A stretch of 64,000 bases of DNA from Wujia chipingensis (GCF_014337155.1 NZ_CP060632.1:1185001-1249000), one strand, 5' to 3'. Positions 19,359 through 28,339 are shown, counted from the first letter of the stretch. The notes: a model not told the origin generated them from the sequence alone. A program made the numbers and translations.

Positions 19359-20423
19359 ATGTTGCGAATTGGAATCTGTGATGAAAATACGAAAGACCGG
19401 ACGGTAATCCGACAGATTGTGACGGACACATTGTTCCGGGAAGAAGAATTAAGCTATATTGAATATGCGGAAGCAGAGACATTGGAACAGGAGATACAGG
19501 CAAGTACAGTGCCGTTTGATCTGTTGCTAATGGAAATGAAATATAAAAATACAAGTGGGTTACAGCTGGCAAAGCAGATACGGGAGAAAAATCTGGATGT
19601 TGATCTGCTGTTTGTAACAGATGAGTCAGATCATGTGTATGAAGGCTATCATGTGCAGGCACAGGGATATGTCTTAAAAGAAGATATGAAGACACAGCTT
19701 CCAGACTGTCTGCGGCAATATATGAAACGACGGGCGCAGACTGGTACGATTCTTGTGAAATCAGAGTCGGTTGTGCGCAGTATTCCGATTGCCACAATCC
19801 GCTATATAGAAAGCCGCGCCAGAGTGCTGTTGTTACATACAAAAAACGAAGTGATTCCATTTTATGGAAAGCTGGCGGATATTGAACATAAGGTGTTACA
19901 ACATGGATTTGTGCGTATCCATCAGAGCTTTCTTGTACGGAAGGCCGCGATTGCAGCAATCAATGGATATGAGGCCGTTGTCGGGGAGGATACGCTTCCA
20001 ATCAGCCGGAAATATTATAAAACGGTGCAGATGCAGTTTCAGCTCAAGCAGAAGATACAGGTGGCAGAGGAGGATATAGATCCGACAGTCACACGGAGTC
20101 TGGCGAAAAGCATGGAAAATAATGGCGCAATCATTGGAACAAAGGGCGAGTTGCTTGGAATCATCTACCGCATGAAAGATGGTGAAAGTCTGACGATTGG
20201 CAGAGATGCCGAAAAATGTCAGATCGTGCTGAAAAAATCCAACGTGAGCCGGGAACACTGTATTGTAAGACGGCTTGACGATGACACCTATGAAGTGGAG
20301 GACTGCTCAAAAAATGGTGTCTATGTGGAAGGTGCCTATCTTGGAAAAGGAAATAAGGTACAGGCGGAGACCGGAAACCGGGTATGGCTGTGTGATGAAT
20401 CACAGGAATTTCGATTGGGATAG
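19359..20423 (+). CDS. Receiver-like/LytTR/FHA three-domain regulator
   Basis: A 354-residue protein with three parts. The receiver-like domain (1-120) has Glu59 at the phospho-acceptor position (LLLMEMKYKNTSG), an Asp-to-Glu change that often mimics phosphorylation. The LytTR domain spans about 130-235 (IRYIESRARVLLLHTKNEV, FVRIHQSFLVRKAAI). The C-terminal FHA domain (about 262-352) shows all key residues: TIGRDAEKC, NVSREHC and CSKNGVYVEG. FHA domains bind phospho-threonine peptides, and a membrane Ser/Thr kinase lies three genes upstream; a regulatory link is inferred. RBS GTGAGGA precedes the ATG. Fusing FHA to LytTR is, to my knowledge, uncommon. Confidence 0.88.
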   Translation: MLRIGICDENTKDRTVIRQIVTDTLFREEELSYIEYAEAETLEQEIQASTVPFDLLLMEMKYKNTSGLQLAKQIREKNLDVDLLFVTDESDHVYEGYHVQAQGYVLKEDMKTQLPDCLRQYMKRRAQTGTILVKSESVVRSIPIATIRYIESRARVLLLHTKNEVIPFYGKLADIEHKVLQHGFVRIHQSFLVRKAAIAAINGYEAVVGEDTLPISRKYYKTVQMQFQLKQKIQVAEEDIDPTVTRSLAKSMENNGAIIGTKGELLGIIYRMKDGESLTIGRDAEKCQIVLKKSNVSREHCIVRRLDDDTYEVEDCSKNGVYVEGAYLGKGNKVQAETGNRVWLCDESQEFRLG

Positions 20424-20444
20424 TGGAAAGCGGGAGTGAGACAA

Positions 20445-20606
20445 ATGATCATAAAATGTGAAAAGGGAAAACATTACTATAACACAGTGGAGCATAGTGT
20501 GTGTCCATTTTGTGTACAGGTGGAGAAAAAGATAAATGAGCAGAAAAGTGAATTAAATAAACAGGAAGATGAATCTATTTGTATAACGGAAACAACAGAT
20601 CTGTAA
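20445..20606 (+). CDS. 53-residue zinc-ribbon-like peptide
   Basis: A small gene with ATG at 20445 and TAA at 20604, preceded by GGGAGTGAG at good spacing. The peptide begins MIIKCEKGKHYYN and continues VCPFC, giving a C-x-H/Y-C-x2-C arrangement like the short zinc ribbons that open many FHA, kinase and von Willebrand proteins in Clostridia (form KC-x-GHYY-CPxC). The second half is a charged Lys/Glu/Gln-rich tail with one more Cys. Here the ribbon is a free peptide, 21 bases after the FHA gene, so it probably belongs to the same unit. Function unknown; coding status is supported by ribosome site, motif and context rather than length. Confidence 0.7.
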   Translation: MIIKCEKGKHYYNTVEHSVCPFCVQVEKKINEQKSELNKQEDESICITETTDL

Positions 20607-20623
20607 GAATATATAAAATATTC

Positions 20624-20652
20624 TTTCAAAACGTTATCAGATAAGGTATGAT
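20624..20652 (+). promoter_or_regulatory. Promoter of rsmE
   Basis: TTTCAA, 17 bases, TATGAT, 38 bases before the ATG. The -10 is good; the -35 is weak. Confidence 0.5.
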
Positions 20653-20689
20653 AGGAGACATGCAGAAAAGCAGGAGGTAAATATTCGCT

Positions 20690-21436
20690 ATGCCAAGGTT
20701 TTATGTGGAAGGATGTCAGGATGCACAGACTGGTATTACGATTATGGGAGAAGATGTGAACCATATAAAAAATGTATTGCGTTTGACAATCGGAGATACC
20801 ATTACTGTGTGTGATGGTGCTGGAAAAGAGTATGAGTGTGAGATCGCGGAGATATCCAAAGAGCAGGTATATGCAAATATCGTAGATATCAATCAGAATG
20901 CAGCAGAACTTCCGTGTAATATCACATTGTTTCAGGGAATGCCAAAATCAGATAAAATGGAATTTATCATCCAGAAGGCGGTAGAACTTGGAGCAGCCGG
21001 GATTGTTCCGGTTATGATGAAACGGACTGTCGTGAAACTTGAAGATAAGAAGAAAGACAAAAAAAGAGAACGTTATCAGATGATTGCGGAGTCTGCGGCG
21101 AAACAGTCCGGACGAGGTATAATTCCTGAAGTCACCGGATTTATGTCATTTCGTGAAGCACTTCAATATGCAGGAAAGTTTGACCTGCTGATTGTACCGT
21201 ATGAGAGTGCGGATGGAATTGCATACGCAAGGGAGATAATTGCACAGGCATCAAACCTTCCAGACGGCGCGAATATCGGAATTTTTATCGGACCGGAAGG
21301 TGGATTTGCAAAAGAAGAAATTGATGTAGCAAAGGAAGCTGGTGCGAAGATTATCACATTAGGAAACCGGATTTTGCGGACAGAGACTGCAGGGCTTGCA
21401 GTTTTATCTATTTTGATGTTCCAAATGGAGCAGTAG
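20690..21436 (+). CDS. rsmE: 16S rRNA (uracil-1498-N3)-methyltransferase RsmE
   Basis: A 248-residue SPOUT-class methyltransferase of normal length. The N-terminal PUA-like domain includes HIKNVLRLTIGDTITVCDG. The C-terminal knot carries IGPEGGFAKEEIDVAKEAGAKIITLGNRILRTETAGLAVLS, which is diagnostic. It methylates U1498 in the decoding region of 16S rRNA using SAM. In many Firmicutes rsmE follows prmA directly; here the two are split by the kinase/LytTR/FHA block, which suggests that block was inserted between them. AGGAGG is 11 bases before the ATG. Confidence 0.97.
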   Translation: MPRFYVEGCQDAQTGITIMGEDVNHIKNVLRLTIGDTITVCDGAGKEYECEIAEISKEQVYANIVDINQNAAELPCNITLFQGMPKSDKMEFIIQKAVELGAAGIVPVMMKRTVVKLEDKKKDKKRERYQMIAESAAKQSGRGIIPEVTGFMSFREALQYAGKFDLLIVPYESADGIAYAREIIAQASNLPDGANIGIFIGPEGGFAKEEIDVAKEAGAKIITLGNRILRTETAGLAVLSILMFQMEQ

Positions 21437-21484
21437 AGAAAATTAGAAATTTGTTCAGCACAGATTGATAGAAGGAAAAAAGTT

Positions 21485-22630
21485 ATGGAATGTTATTTTG
21501 ATAATGCAGCAACAACAGCTGTATTCCCAGAGGTAAAGGAACTGATGATGACACTGCTGGACGTGAATTATGGAAATCCATCGTCCCAGCACAAGAAGGG
21601 ATTAACGGCGAAAGACTATGAGCGCACCGCGACAGAACAGGTCGCAAAGACGCTTAAATGTATGCCGAAGGAGATCGTATTTACATCCGGCGGCACAGAG
21701 GCAAATAACCTTGCTTTAATCGGAGCGGCACTGGCACACCGCCGTGCGGGCAAGCATATTATCACGACACCGATCGAGCATGCGTCAGTGCTTTCCACGG
21801 TGGAGTTCCTGCAGAAGGAAGGCTTCGAGATCAGTTTCATGGAAGTCGGTTCTGACGGAAAGGTAGATTTAGACAGCCTCTCGAAGCTGTTGCGTGACGA
21901 TACGATATTAGTCAGCTGCATGTATGTAAATAATGAGATCGGAAGTATCCAGCCAATCGAGGCGCTTGTAAAGCTGGTAAAGGCGCACAATCCGCAGACA
22001 CTTGTGCATGTCGATGCGGTACAGGCATATGGCAAATTAAAATTCACACCGAAGCAGCTCGGCGTGGATCTGCTCTCTGTGAGCGGGCATAAGATTCACG
22101 GACCGAAGGGAAGTGGAGCACTCTATATCAAGGACAAGACGTTGATCCGCCCGATCATTTACGGAGGTGGACAGCAGAATTTCATGCGTTCCGGTACGGA
22201 GAATCTACCGGGAATCGCAGGCATGGGACTTGCCGCAGAGATGATCTATACCGACCATGAGGCGAAGATGCAGCATGTACGCGAGGTGCGGGATTATCTA
22301 GTATCGGAGGTAACGAAGATCGAGGGTGTCTATGACCATTCCGGTGAGGCACCGCATATCGCGAGTATCAGCTTTGAAGGGGTGCGCGCTGCCGTTTTGA
22401 TGCGTGCGATCGGCGATAAGGGTATCTATGTATCAGCAGGTTCTGCCTGTTCATCGAACAAACCACAGGTAAGCCATGTCCTGACCGCAATCGGATTGTC
22501 ACAGGAGCAGTTGGAGTCGACACTCCGGTTCAGCTTCTGTGAGTGGAACACAAAGGAAGAAGTGGATTATTGCGTGGAAGTATTAAAGGAAACCCTTCCA
22601 ATGCTGCGGCGCTATACACGGAAGAAATAA
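21485..22630 (+). CDS. Cysteine desulfurase (NifS/IscS-like)
   Basis: A 381-residue PLP enzyme. It starts CYFDNAATTAVFPEV, has FTSGGTEANNLALIGAA, the PLP-lysine region SVSGHKIHGPKGSGALYI and the sulfur-carrying Cys loop SAGSACSSNKPQVSHVL. It converts cysteine to alanine and a protein persulfide. The next gene is thiI, which needs a persulfide donor for 4-thiouridine in tRNA, so this copy is probably the dedicated ThiI partner (NifZ-like role in Bacillus) rather than the general Fe-S cluster IscS. The gene is complete. Confidence 0.94.
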   Translation: MECYFDNAATTAVFPEVKELMMTLLDVNYGNPSSQHKKGLTAKDYERTATEQVAKTLKCMPKEIVFTSGGTEANNLALIGAALAHRRAGKHIITTPIEHASVLSTVEFLQKEGFEISFMEVGSDGKVDLDSLSKLLRDDTILVSCMYVNNEIGSIQPIEALVKLVKAHNPQTLVHVDAVQAYGKLKFTPKQLGVDLLSVSGHKIHGPKGSGALYIKDKTLIRPIIYGGGQQNFMRSGTENLPGIAGMGLAAEMIYTDHEAKMQHVREVRDYLVSEVTKIEGVYDHSGEAPHIASISFEGVRAAVLMRAIGDKGIYVSAGSACSSNKPQVSHVLTAIGLSQEQLESTLRFSFCEWNTKEEVDYCVEVLKETLPMLRRYTRKK

Positions 22631-22659
22631 TTGCTATTCCTCGTTATTTCTGTTATAGT
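22631..22659 (+). promoter_or_regulatory. Promoter of thiI
   Basis: TTGCTA, 17 bases, TATAGT, directly after the cysteine desulfurase stop codon. thiI can thus be transcribed on its own as well as by read-through. Confidence 0.7.
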
Positions 22660-22707
22660 GAAACGATGGAAATAAAACAACTATGGTAGTAGGAAATGAG
22701 GATTACG

Positions 22708-23889
22708 ATGCAGTATAAGATGTTTTTGATCAAATATGCGGAGATCGGAACGAAAGGAAAGAATCGTTACGTCTTCGAGGAAATTATGTGCAAGCGTATG
22801 CGTGCACGCTTAAAGCCACTGGGCAAGTTTGAGGTACGCCGGGAATACGGACGTATTTTCGTCGAGGCGTTCTCGGATTACGATTACGAGGATGTCATGA
22901 AGGTACTCACAACGATCTTCGGTATCGTCGGTGTGTGCCCGGTCAAGGTTGTGGAGGAGTTGAGCTACGAGGCAATCTCCAAGGCAGTCGTTGCGCATGT
23001 GGCAGAAGAATATAACGATAAGCATTTTACATTCAAGGTAAATGCAAGAAGAAATAATAAGACATTTCCAAAGACTTCGATGGAGTTAAACTGTGATCTT
23101 GGAGCCGATCTTCTGGATGCCTATCCAGATATGACGGTCGACATTCATAAACCGGATGTATTCATCAACGTGGAAGTGCGAAATGTCACCTATATTTATT
23201 CCCAGATCATTCCGGGACCGGGCGGACTTCCGGTCGGCACGAACGGTAAGGGTATGACGCTTCTTTCCGGCGGTATCGACAGTCCGGTTGCGGCATATAT
23301 GATTGCCAAGCGTGGTGTGGAGATCGAAGCGGTGTATTTCCATGCGCCACCATTTACAAGCGAGCAGGCGCGGACGAAGGTTATCGATCTTGCGAAGATT
23401 GTGTCGAAGTATTCAGGTGTGATCAAACTTCATGTGGTGCCGTTTACCGATGTGCAGCTTGCCATCTATGACAATTGTCCTCATGATGAACTGACGATCA
23501 TCATGAAGCGGATCATGTATCAGATCGCGCAGGAGATCGCACTAAAAGAAGACTGCCAGTGCCTGATCACCGGAGAGAGTATCGGACAGGTATCGAGCCA
23601 GACGACACAGAGTCTGCTCGTCATCGACAGCGCAATCGATAAGCTTCCGGTATTCCGTCCATGTATCGGTATGGATAAGCAGGAGATCATTGATATCTCA
23701 GAGAAGATCGGAACGTATGAGACGTCCATTCTTCCATATGAAGACTGCTGTACAACATTTGTAGCACAGCATCCGGTGACAAAGCCGAAGATGGAGCAGA
23801 TCTTAGAATCAGAGAAGGCACTTGTCGGTAAGATTGAGCCTCTGATCGCGAAGGCAGTCGAAGACGTCGAAATTGTATATTGTCGTTAA
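22708..23889 (+). CDS. thiI: tRNA 4-thiouridine synthase ThiI
   Basis: A 393-residue protein with a ferredoxin-like/THUMP N-terminus (FLIKYAEIGTKGKNRYVFE, FTFKVNARRNNKTFP) and a PP-loop ATP pyrophosphatase domain (LLSGGIDSPVAAYMIAKRG). The later part contains ITGESIGQVSSQT and the Cys region EDCCTTFVAQHP. There is no C-terminal rhodanese domain, as in Bacillus-type ThiI. It adenylates U8 of tRNA and inserts sulfur delivered by the upstream desulfurase. ATG 22708 with GAGGA upstream is favoured over ATG 22696. Confidence 0.97.
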   Translation: MQYKMFLIKYAEIGTKGKNRYVFEEIMCKRMRARLKPLGKFEVRREYGRIFVEAFSDYDYEDVMKVLTTIFGIVGVCPVKVVEELSYEAISKAVVAHVAEEYNDKHFTFKVNARRNNKTFPKTSMELNCDLGADLLDAYPDMTVDIHKPDVFINVEVRNVTYIYSQIIPGPGGLPVGTNGKGMTLLSGGIDSPVAAYMIAKRGVEIEAVYFHAPPFTSEQARTKVIDLAKIVSKYSGVIKLHVVPFTDVQLAIYDNCPHDELTIIMKRIMYQIAQEIALKEDCQCLITGESIGQVSSQTTQSLLVIDSAIDKLPVFRPCIGMDKQEIIDISEKIGTYETSILPYEDCCTTFVAQHPVTKPKMEQILESEKALVGKIEPLIAKAVEDVEIVYCR

Positions 23890-23922
23890 TAAACAGGATA
23901 AATCAGGCAGGAAGTGAGAGAC

Positions 23923-24819
23923 GTGGAAAAAAGTAAAAAGGGAATCGTATGTATTTTGTTATCTGCATTCTGCTTTTCTCTTATGAGCTTATTTATCCGG
24001 CTAGCCGGAGATGTGCCGACGATGCAGAAATGCTTCTTCCGGAATCTGGTTGCGATGCTTATCGCAATCGCTGCACTGGTGAAGGCACATCAGCCATTTC
24101 GAATCGGAAAGGGAAATCTGAAGTATCTGCTCTGTCGTGCCATCGGTGGTACGTGTGGATTGATCTGTAATTTTTATGCGGTCGATCATATTTCTATATC
24201 AGATGCTTCCATGCTCAATAAGCTGTCACCGTTTTTTGCGATTATCTGCTCGTTCTTCGTGTTGAAGGAGGTTGCGAGTAAGCTGGACTGGGTGACCGTA
24301 ATTGCAGCATTCGTCGGAATGCTGCTTGTTGTGAAGCCGACGATGAGCATGGAGACAGTGCCGGCTCTGATCGGGGCACTCGGCGGATTTGGCGCCGGTT
24401 TTGCGTATACGTTTGTCAGAAAGCTTGGACAACGCGGAGAAAATAGTATGATTATCGTATTGTTCTTCTCCGCCTTTTCCTGTGCAGTGACATTGCCTTT
24501 TTTCGTGTTCCAATATCAGCCGATGAGCGGGCTTCAATGGCTGTTTCTGATCTGTACGGGAATTTCGGCTGCAGGAGGCCAGATCTTCATCACGAAGGCG
24601 TATTCGTATGCACCGGCAAGGGAAATCTCGGTGTATGATTTCTCTATTGTGCTTTTTACGGCATTATGGGGATTCCTGTTCTTAGATCAGATCCCGGATT
24701 ACCTGAGCGTGATCGGATATGTGGTGATCATCGGAACGTCTGTGGTGAAGTGGTATATCACGATTGAACGGCCGCACAGACAGGAAATTCACAGGGAACA
24801 TGAGTTAAATGATAGATAA
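23923..24819 (+). CDS. EamA/DMT family membrane transporter
   Basis: About 298 residues with ten predicted membrane helices in two EamA halves. Recognisable features are FCFSLMSLFIRLAGDVPTMQK near the N-terminus and the second half-repeat LGALGGFGAGFAYTFVRKLG. These drug/metabolite transporters export amino acids or other small molecules; the substrate cannot be read. GTG 23923 is preferred because GGAAGTGAG lies just before it; an in-frame GTG at 23914 sits inside that site. The stop overlaps the start of the radical SAM gene by 11 bases. Confidence 0.9.
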   Translation: MEKSKKGIVCILLSAFCFSLMSLFIRLAGDVPTMQKCFFRNLVAMLIAIAALVKAHQPFRIGKGNLKYLLCRAIGGTCGLICNFYAVDHISISDASMLNKLSPFFAIICSFFVLKEVASKLDWVTVIAAFVGMLLVVKPTMSMETVPALIGALGGFGAGFAYTFVRKLGQRGENSMIIVLFFSAFSCAVTLPFFVFQYQPMSGLQWLFLICTGISAAGGQIFITKAYSYAPAREISVYDFSIVLFTALWGFLFLDQIPDYLSVIGYVVIIGTSVVKWYITIERPHRQEIHREHELNDR

Positions 24820-25750
24820 TACAGAGAATAGTCAGAGAAAGAATAAGATAGAAGATACAGAGCAGTCAGCCTGTACGCTTTGCCCGCGGGATTGTAAGAA
24901 AAATCGTGCGGACGGCGAGATCGGTGTCTGTGGAGAGACCGCTGCCATGCGGATCGGACGGGCTGCTCTGCATATGTGGGAGGAACCGTGTATTTCCGGA
25001 GAGAAAGGCTCCGGGGCGGTTTTTTTCACCGGGTGTCCGCTTCACTGCGTGTATTGCCAGAATTACGCAATCTCGGATGGCGGCACCGGCAGGCAGATCA
25101 CAGTGGAAGCGCTTGTGCAGATATTTCGTGATTTAGAAGCACAGGGCGCGGCGAATATCAATCTGGTCACTGCGGATCATTTTATCCCGCAGGTGGCACA
25201 GGCAATCCGACAGGCAAAGGAGCAGGGCTTTTCCCTGCCATTTATCTATAATACAAGCAGTTATGTGCGGGTGGAAGCACTGCGCATGTTAGAAGGACTG
25301 GTGGATGTCTATCTGCCAGACATGAAATATATGGATGCGGATACGGCGGAGAGGTATTCCCATGCACCGGATTATCCGGTGGTGGCGAAGGCTGCGATTG
25401 CGGAGATGGTGCGCCAGTGTGGTGAGGTTGTCCTTGATGCGGAGGATGCGTATATAAGACGTGGCGTGATCGTACGGCATATGTTACTGCCAAAGCATCT
25501 GTTAGAAGCAGAGAAGATTATACGATATCTTTACGAGACGTATGGAAACCGGATCTATATCAGTATGATGAGCCAGTACACACCGGTTGGTGATATCGGG
25601 GTAAGGTTCCCGGAGCTTGCAGATAAAGTTCGCCGGAAATCGTACCGCAAACTGCTTGATTATGCAGTGAACTTAGGCGTGGAGCAGGCGTTTTATCAGG
25701 AAGGGGAAGTGGCAAAAGAAAGCTTCATCCCGGAATTTTATAAGGAATAA
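24809..25750 (+). CDS. Radical SAM protein, PflX/COG1313 type
   Basis: A 313-residue protein with an N-terminal Cys cluster (CTLCPRDCKKNR, GVCG) and the radical SAM core motif GCPLHCVYCQNYAIS (C-x3-C-x2-C) that binds a 4Fe-4S cluster and SAM. The layout matches COG1313, the PflX homologues of pyruvate formate-lyase activase. The physiological target of that family is not established. Start overlaps the preceding transporter, and tex follows 13 bases later, so the three are probably one transcript. Confidence 0.9.
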   Translation: MIDNTENSQRKNKIEDTEQSACTLCPRDCKKNRADGEIGVCGETAAMRIGRAALHMWEEPCISGEKGSGAVFFTGCPLHCVYCQNYAISDGGTGRQITVEALVQIFRDLEAQGAANINLVTADHFIPQVAQAIRQAKEQGFSLPFIYNTSSYVRVEALRMLEGLVDVYLPDMKYMDADTAERYSHAPDYPVVAKAAIAEMVRQCGEVVLDAEDAYIRRGVIVRHMLLPKHLLEAEKIIRYLYETYGNRIYISMMSQYTPVGDIGVRFPELADKVRRKSYRKLLDYAVNLGVEQAFYQEGEVAKESFIPEFYKE

Positions 25751-25763
25751 CAGGAGAGACAAC

Positions 25764-27905
25764 ATGGATATATTACAGGTAATCGCAGATGAATTGCAGA
25801 TTAAAAAAGGTCAGGTAGAAAAGTCGGTTGAACTGATCGACGAGGGTGCTACGATTCCTTTTATCGCAAGATACCGGAAGGAAGTGACCGGCTCCTTAAA
25901 TGATGAGCAGTTACGTGCGCTGTCTGAGCGTCTTGTGTATCTGCGGAACTTAGAGGAGAAGAAAGCGTCCGTACTTGCAACGATCGAGGAGCAGGGCAAG
26001 CTGACAGACGAATTAAAGAGACAGATCGAAGCAGTAATGACGATGGTAGCATTGGAGGATCTGTACCGTCCATACCGTCCAAAGCGTCGGACAAGAGCGA
26101 CAATCGCCAAGGAGAAGGGCTTGGAACCACTTGCAGAGATCTTACGTGCACAGGCAACAACAAGGACGATCGAGGAAGAGGCAACCGCTTTTGTTGATGC
26201 AGAAAAAGGCGTGGAAAGCGTACAGGATGCCATCGACGGAGCCAAGGATATTCTCGCAGAAGTGTATGCGGATGATGCGGATTACCGGACGAAGCTTCGT
26301 GCGATGACAAAGGAGAGCGGAAGCCTTGTAGCAAAGGCGAAGGACCAGGAAGCAGATTCGGTCTATGAGATGTATTATGATTTCTCAGAGCCAATCAAAA
26401 AGCTGGTTGGACACCGGATTTTAGCAATCAATCGTGGCGAGGCAGAGAAATTTCTGACAGTGAAGATCGAGGCACCAAGACAGGAAATTTTACTCTGGCT
26501 TGTAAAGCAGATTATCGGAAATATGAAGCATGATAGTGCAAGCTATCTCTATGAGGCAATTATAGACAGTTATGACCGTCTGATCGCGCCTTCCATCGAG
26601 CGTGAAATACGGAATGAACTGACAGAGAAGGCAGAGGAGGGCGCCATCGGCGTATTCGGCAAGAACCTCCATCAGCTTTTGATGCAGCCGCCGATCTCCG
26701 GACAGGTTGTACTTGGCTGGGATCCGGGATTTGCACACGGAAGCAAGCTGGCAGTTGTCGATGAGACCGGAAAAGTGCTTGATACCGTCATTATCTACCC
26801 GACAAAGGGACAGAAAAACTATGATGCGGCGAAGCAGGTGTTGAAGAAGCTGATCGCAAAATATCATGTGACACTTATTTCTCTCGGAAATGGTACCGCA
26901 AGCCGGGAGTCGGAAGCGATGATCGTCGAGCTGATGAAGGAACTGAACGTGGACTTAAAATATGTCATCACGGATGAGGCGGGCGCATCGATTTATTCTG
27001 CAAGCAAGGAAGCAACCGAGGAATTCCCGGATTTCGATGAGTGGCAGAGAAGTGCGGCAAGTATTGCAAGAAGAATTCAGGATCCGCTCGCAGAGCTAGT
27101 GAAGATCGATCCGAAATCCATCGGTGTCGGACAGTACCAGCATGACATGAACCAGAAGAATCTTGGCAATGCCCTTAACAATGTTGTGGAAGATTGTGTA
27201 AACTCAGTCGGAATTGATTTGAATACAGCCAGCCCGGCATTGCTTTCGTATGTGTCCGGTATCAATAAGACACTGGCAAAATCAATCGTGTCATACCGCG
27301 AGACAAATGGCAGCTTCAAGAACCGTAAGGAGCTTTTGAAGGTGCCGAAGCTTGGACCAAAGGCATACGAGCAGTGTGCCGGTTTCCTGCGTATCCATGG
27401 CGGAAGCGAAGCACTGGATGCGACAAGCGTTCATCCGGAAAGCTACGAGGCAACCAAGGCTTTGATGGAGAAAATCGGTGTTTCCGAGGATGATATCAAG
27501 CATGGCGGCATGAAAGGCATCAGCAAGAAAACAAAGGATACGAAGAAGCTTGCGGAAGAGCTTGGAATCGGTGAACCGACGCTTGTCGATATCGTGAAGG
27601 AACTGGAGAAGCCGGGCAGAGATCCGCGAGAGGAGATGCCAAAGCCGATCCTTCGAAGCGATGTACTGGAGATGAAAGATTTAAAACCGGGTATGGAGCT
27701 GAAAGGAACGGTGCGGAATGTGATCGACTTTGGTGCGTTTGTCGATATCGGTGTGCATCAGGATGGACTCGTGCATATTTCCCGGATGTCAGACAAATAC
27801 ATCAAGCATCCGCTGGAGGTTGTATCGGTTGGAGATATCGTGGATGTGACGGTGATGAGTGTCGATCTGGACAAGCATCGGATACAGTTATCTATGATAA
27901 AATAG
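25764..27905 (+). CDS. tex: Tex-family S1 RNA-binding transcription accessory protein
   Basis: A 713-residue protein with the full Tex order. A helical N-terminus (GATIPFIARYRKEVTGSLNDEQL) is followed by a YqgF-like RNase H fold (GWDPGFAHGSKLAVVDETG, SLGNGTASRESE). Then come helix-hairpin-helix segments (VGIDLNTASPALLSYVSGI) and a C-terminal S1 domain (GTVRNVIDFGAFVDIGVHQDGLVHIS). Tex binds nucleic acids and influences transcription in several bacteria; its exact role is unclear. The gene is intact and of standard length. Confidence 0.96.
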   Translation: MDILQVIADELQIKKGQVEKSVELIDEGATIPFIARYRKEVTGSLNDEQLRALSERLVYLRNLEEKKASVLATIEEQGKLTDELKRQIEAVMTMVALEDLYRPYRPKRRTRATIAKEKGLEPLAEILRAQATTRTIEEEATAFVDAEKGVESVQDAIDGAKDILAEVYADDADYRTKLRAMTKESGSLVAKAKDQEADSVYEMYYDFSEPIKKLVGHRILAINRGEAEKFLTVKIEAPRQEILLWLVKQIIGNMKHDSASYLYEAIIDSYDRLIAPSIEREIRNELTEKAEEGAIGVFGKNLHQLLMQPPISGQVVLGWDPGFAHGSKLAVVDETGKVLDTVIIYPTKGQKNYDAAKQVLKKLIAKYHVTLISLGNGTASRESEAMIVELMKELNVDLKYVITDEAGASIYSASKEATEEFPDFDEWQRSAASIARRIQDPLAELVKIDPKSIGVGQYQHDMNQKNLGNALNNVVEDCVNSVGIDLNTASPALLSYVSGINKTLAKSIVSYRETNGSFKNRKELLKVPKLGPKAYEQCAGFLRIHGGSEALDATSVHPESYEATKALMEKIGVSEDDIKHGGMKGISKKTKDTKKLAEELGIGEPTLVDIVKELEKPGRDPREEMPKPILRSDVLEMKDLKPGMELKGTVRNVIDFGAFVDIGVHQDGLVHISRMSDKYIKHPLEVVSVGDIVDVTVMSVDLDKHRIQLSMIK

Positions 27906-27954
27906 GGTGAAATAGAAAAATTTCAAAAAAAATCAAAAAATATGAAAATTTTTC

Positions 27955-27983
27955 TTGCATATTGAAAAGTTATTTGGTAAAAT
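27955..27983 (+). promoter_or_regulatory. Promoter of rpmB
   Basis: TTGCAT, 17 bases, TAAAAT, preceded by an A-rich stretch that could act as an UP element. Confidence 0.8.
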
Positions 27984-27994
27984 AGCCTATGTTG

Positions 27995-28030
27995 TGAGCC
28001 CGCAAAGAAGAAATATGCAGGCAGGGCTTA
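27995..28030 (+). other. Hairpin spanning the rpmB mRNA leader
   Basis: TGAGCCC pairs with GGGCTTA (with one G-U) across a 22-base loop that can form a further GCA/TGC pair. It begins near the predicted transcript start and ends ten bases before the ribosome site. It might serve autoregulation, but I know no published L28 leader of this shape. Confidence 0.35.
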
Positions 28031-28054
28031 ATATTTGTCAAGGAGGTGCTAACG

Positions 28055-28240
28055 GTGGCAAAGTGTAGTATTTGTGAAAAAGGAGCTCATTTCGGTAACA
28101 ATGTGAGCCATTCTCATAGAAGATCAAACAGAATGTGGAAATCAAACATCAAGTCTGTGAAGGCAGTAGTTAACGGTACTCCTAAGAAGATTTATGTTTG
28201 CACACAGTGCTTGAAGTCTGGTAAGGTTGAGAGAGCCTAA
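28055..28240 (+). CDS. rpmB: 50S ribosomal protein L28
   Basis: A 61-residue protein starting MAKCSICEKGAHFGNNVSHSH and containing VNGTPKKIYVCTQCLKSGKVERA. The two C-x2-C pairs form the zinc site of the C-plus type of L28. The GTG at 28055 follows AAGGAGGTG; an in-frame GTG at 28046 lies in that site. Monocistronic with its own promoter and terminator, as is usual in Firmicutes, and followed by the asp23-fakA-recG cluster. Confidence 0.97.
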   Translation: MAKCSICEKGAHFGNNVSHSHRRSNRMWKSNIKSVKAVVNGTPKKIYVCTQCLKSGKVERA

Positions 28241-28255
28241 GCAGATGGTAAAAAA

Positions 28256-28281
28256 CAGCATATTAGTATGCTGTTTTTTTT
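28256..28281 (+). terminator. Terminator after rpmB
   Basis: CAGCATA-TTAG-TATGCTG followed by eight T residues and preceded by an A-tract. Confidence 0.93.
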
Positions 28282-28339
28282 ATGCCGTCCGTTGATACGC
28301 AGAGATGACAAATAAATAGAATTGCATAGCAGGTAAAAG

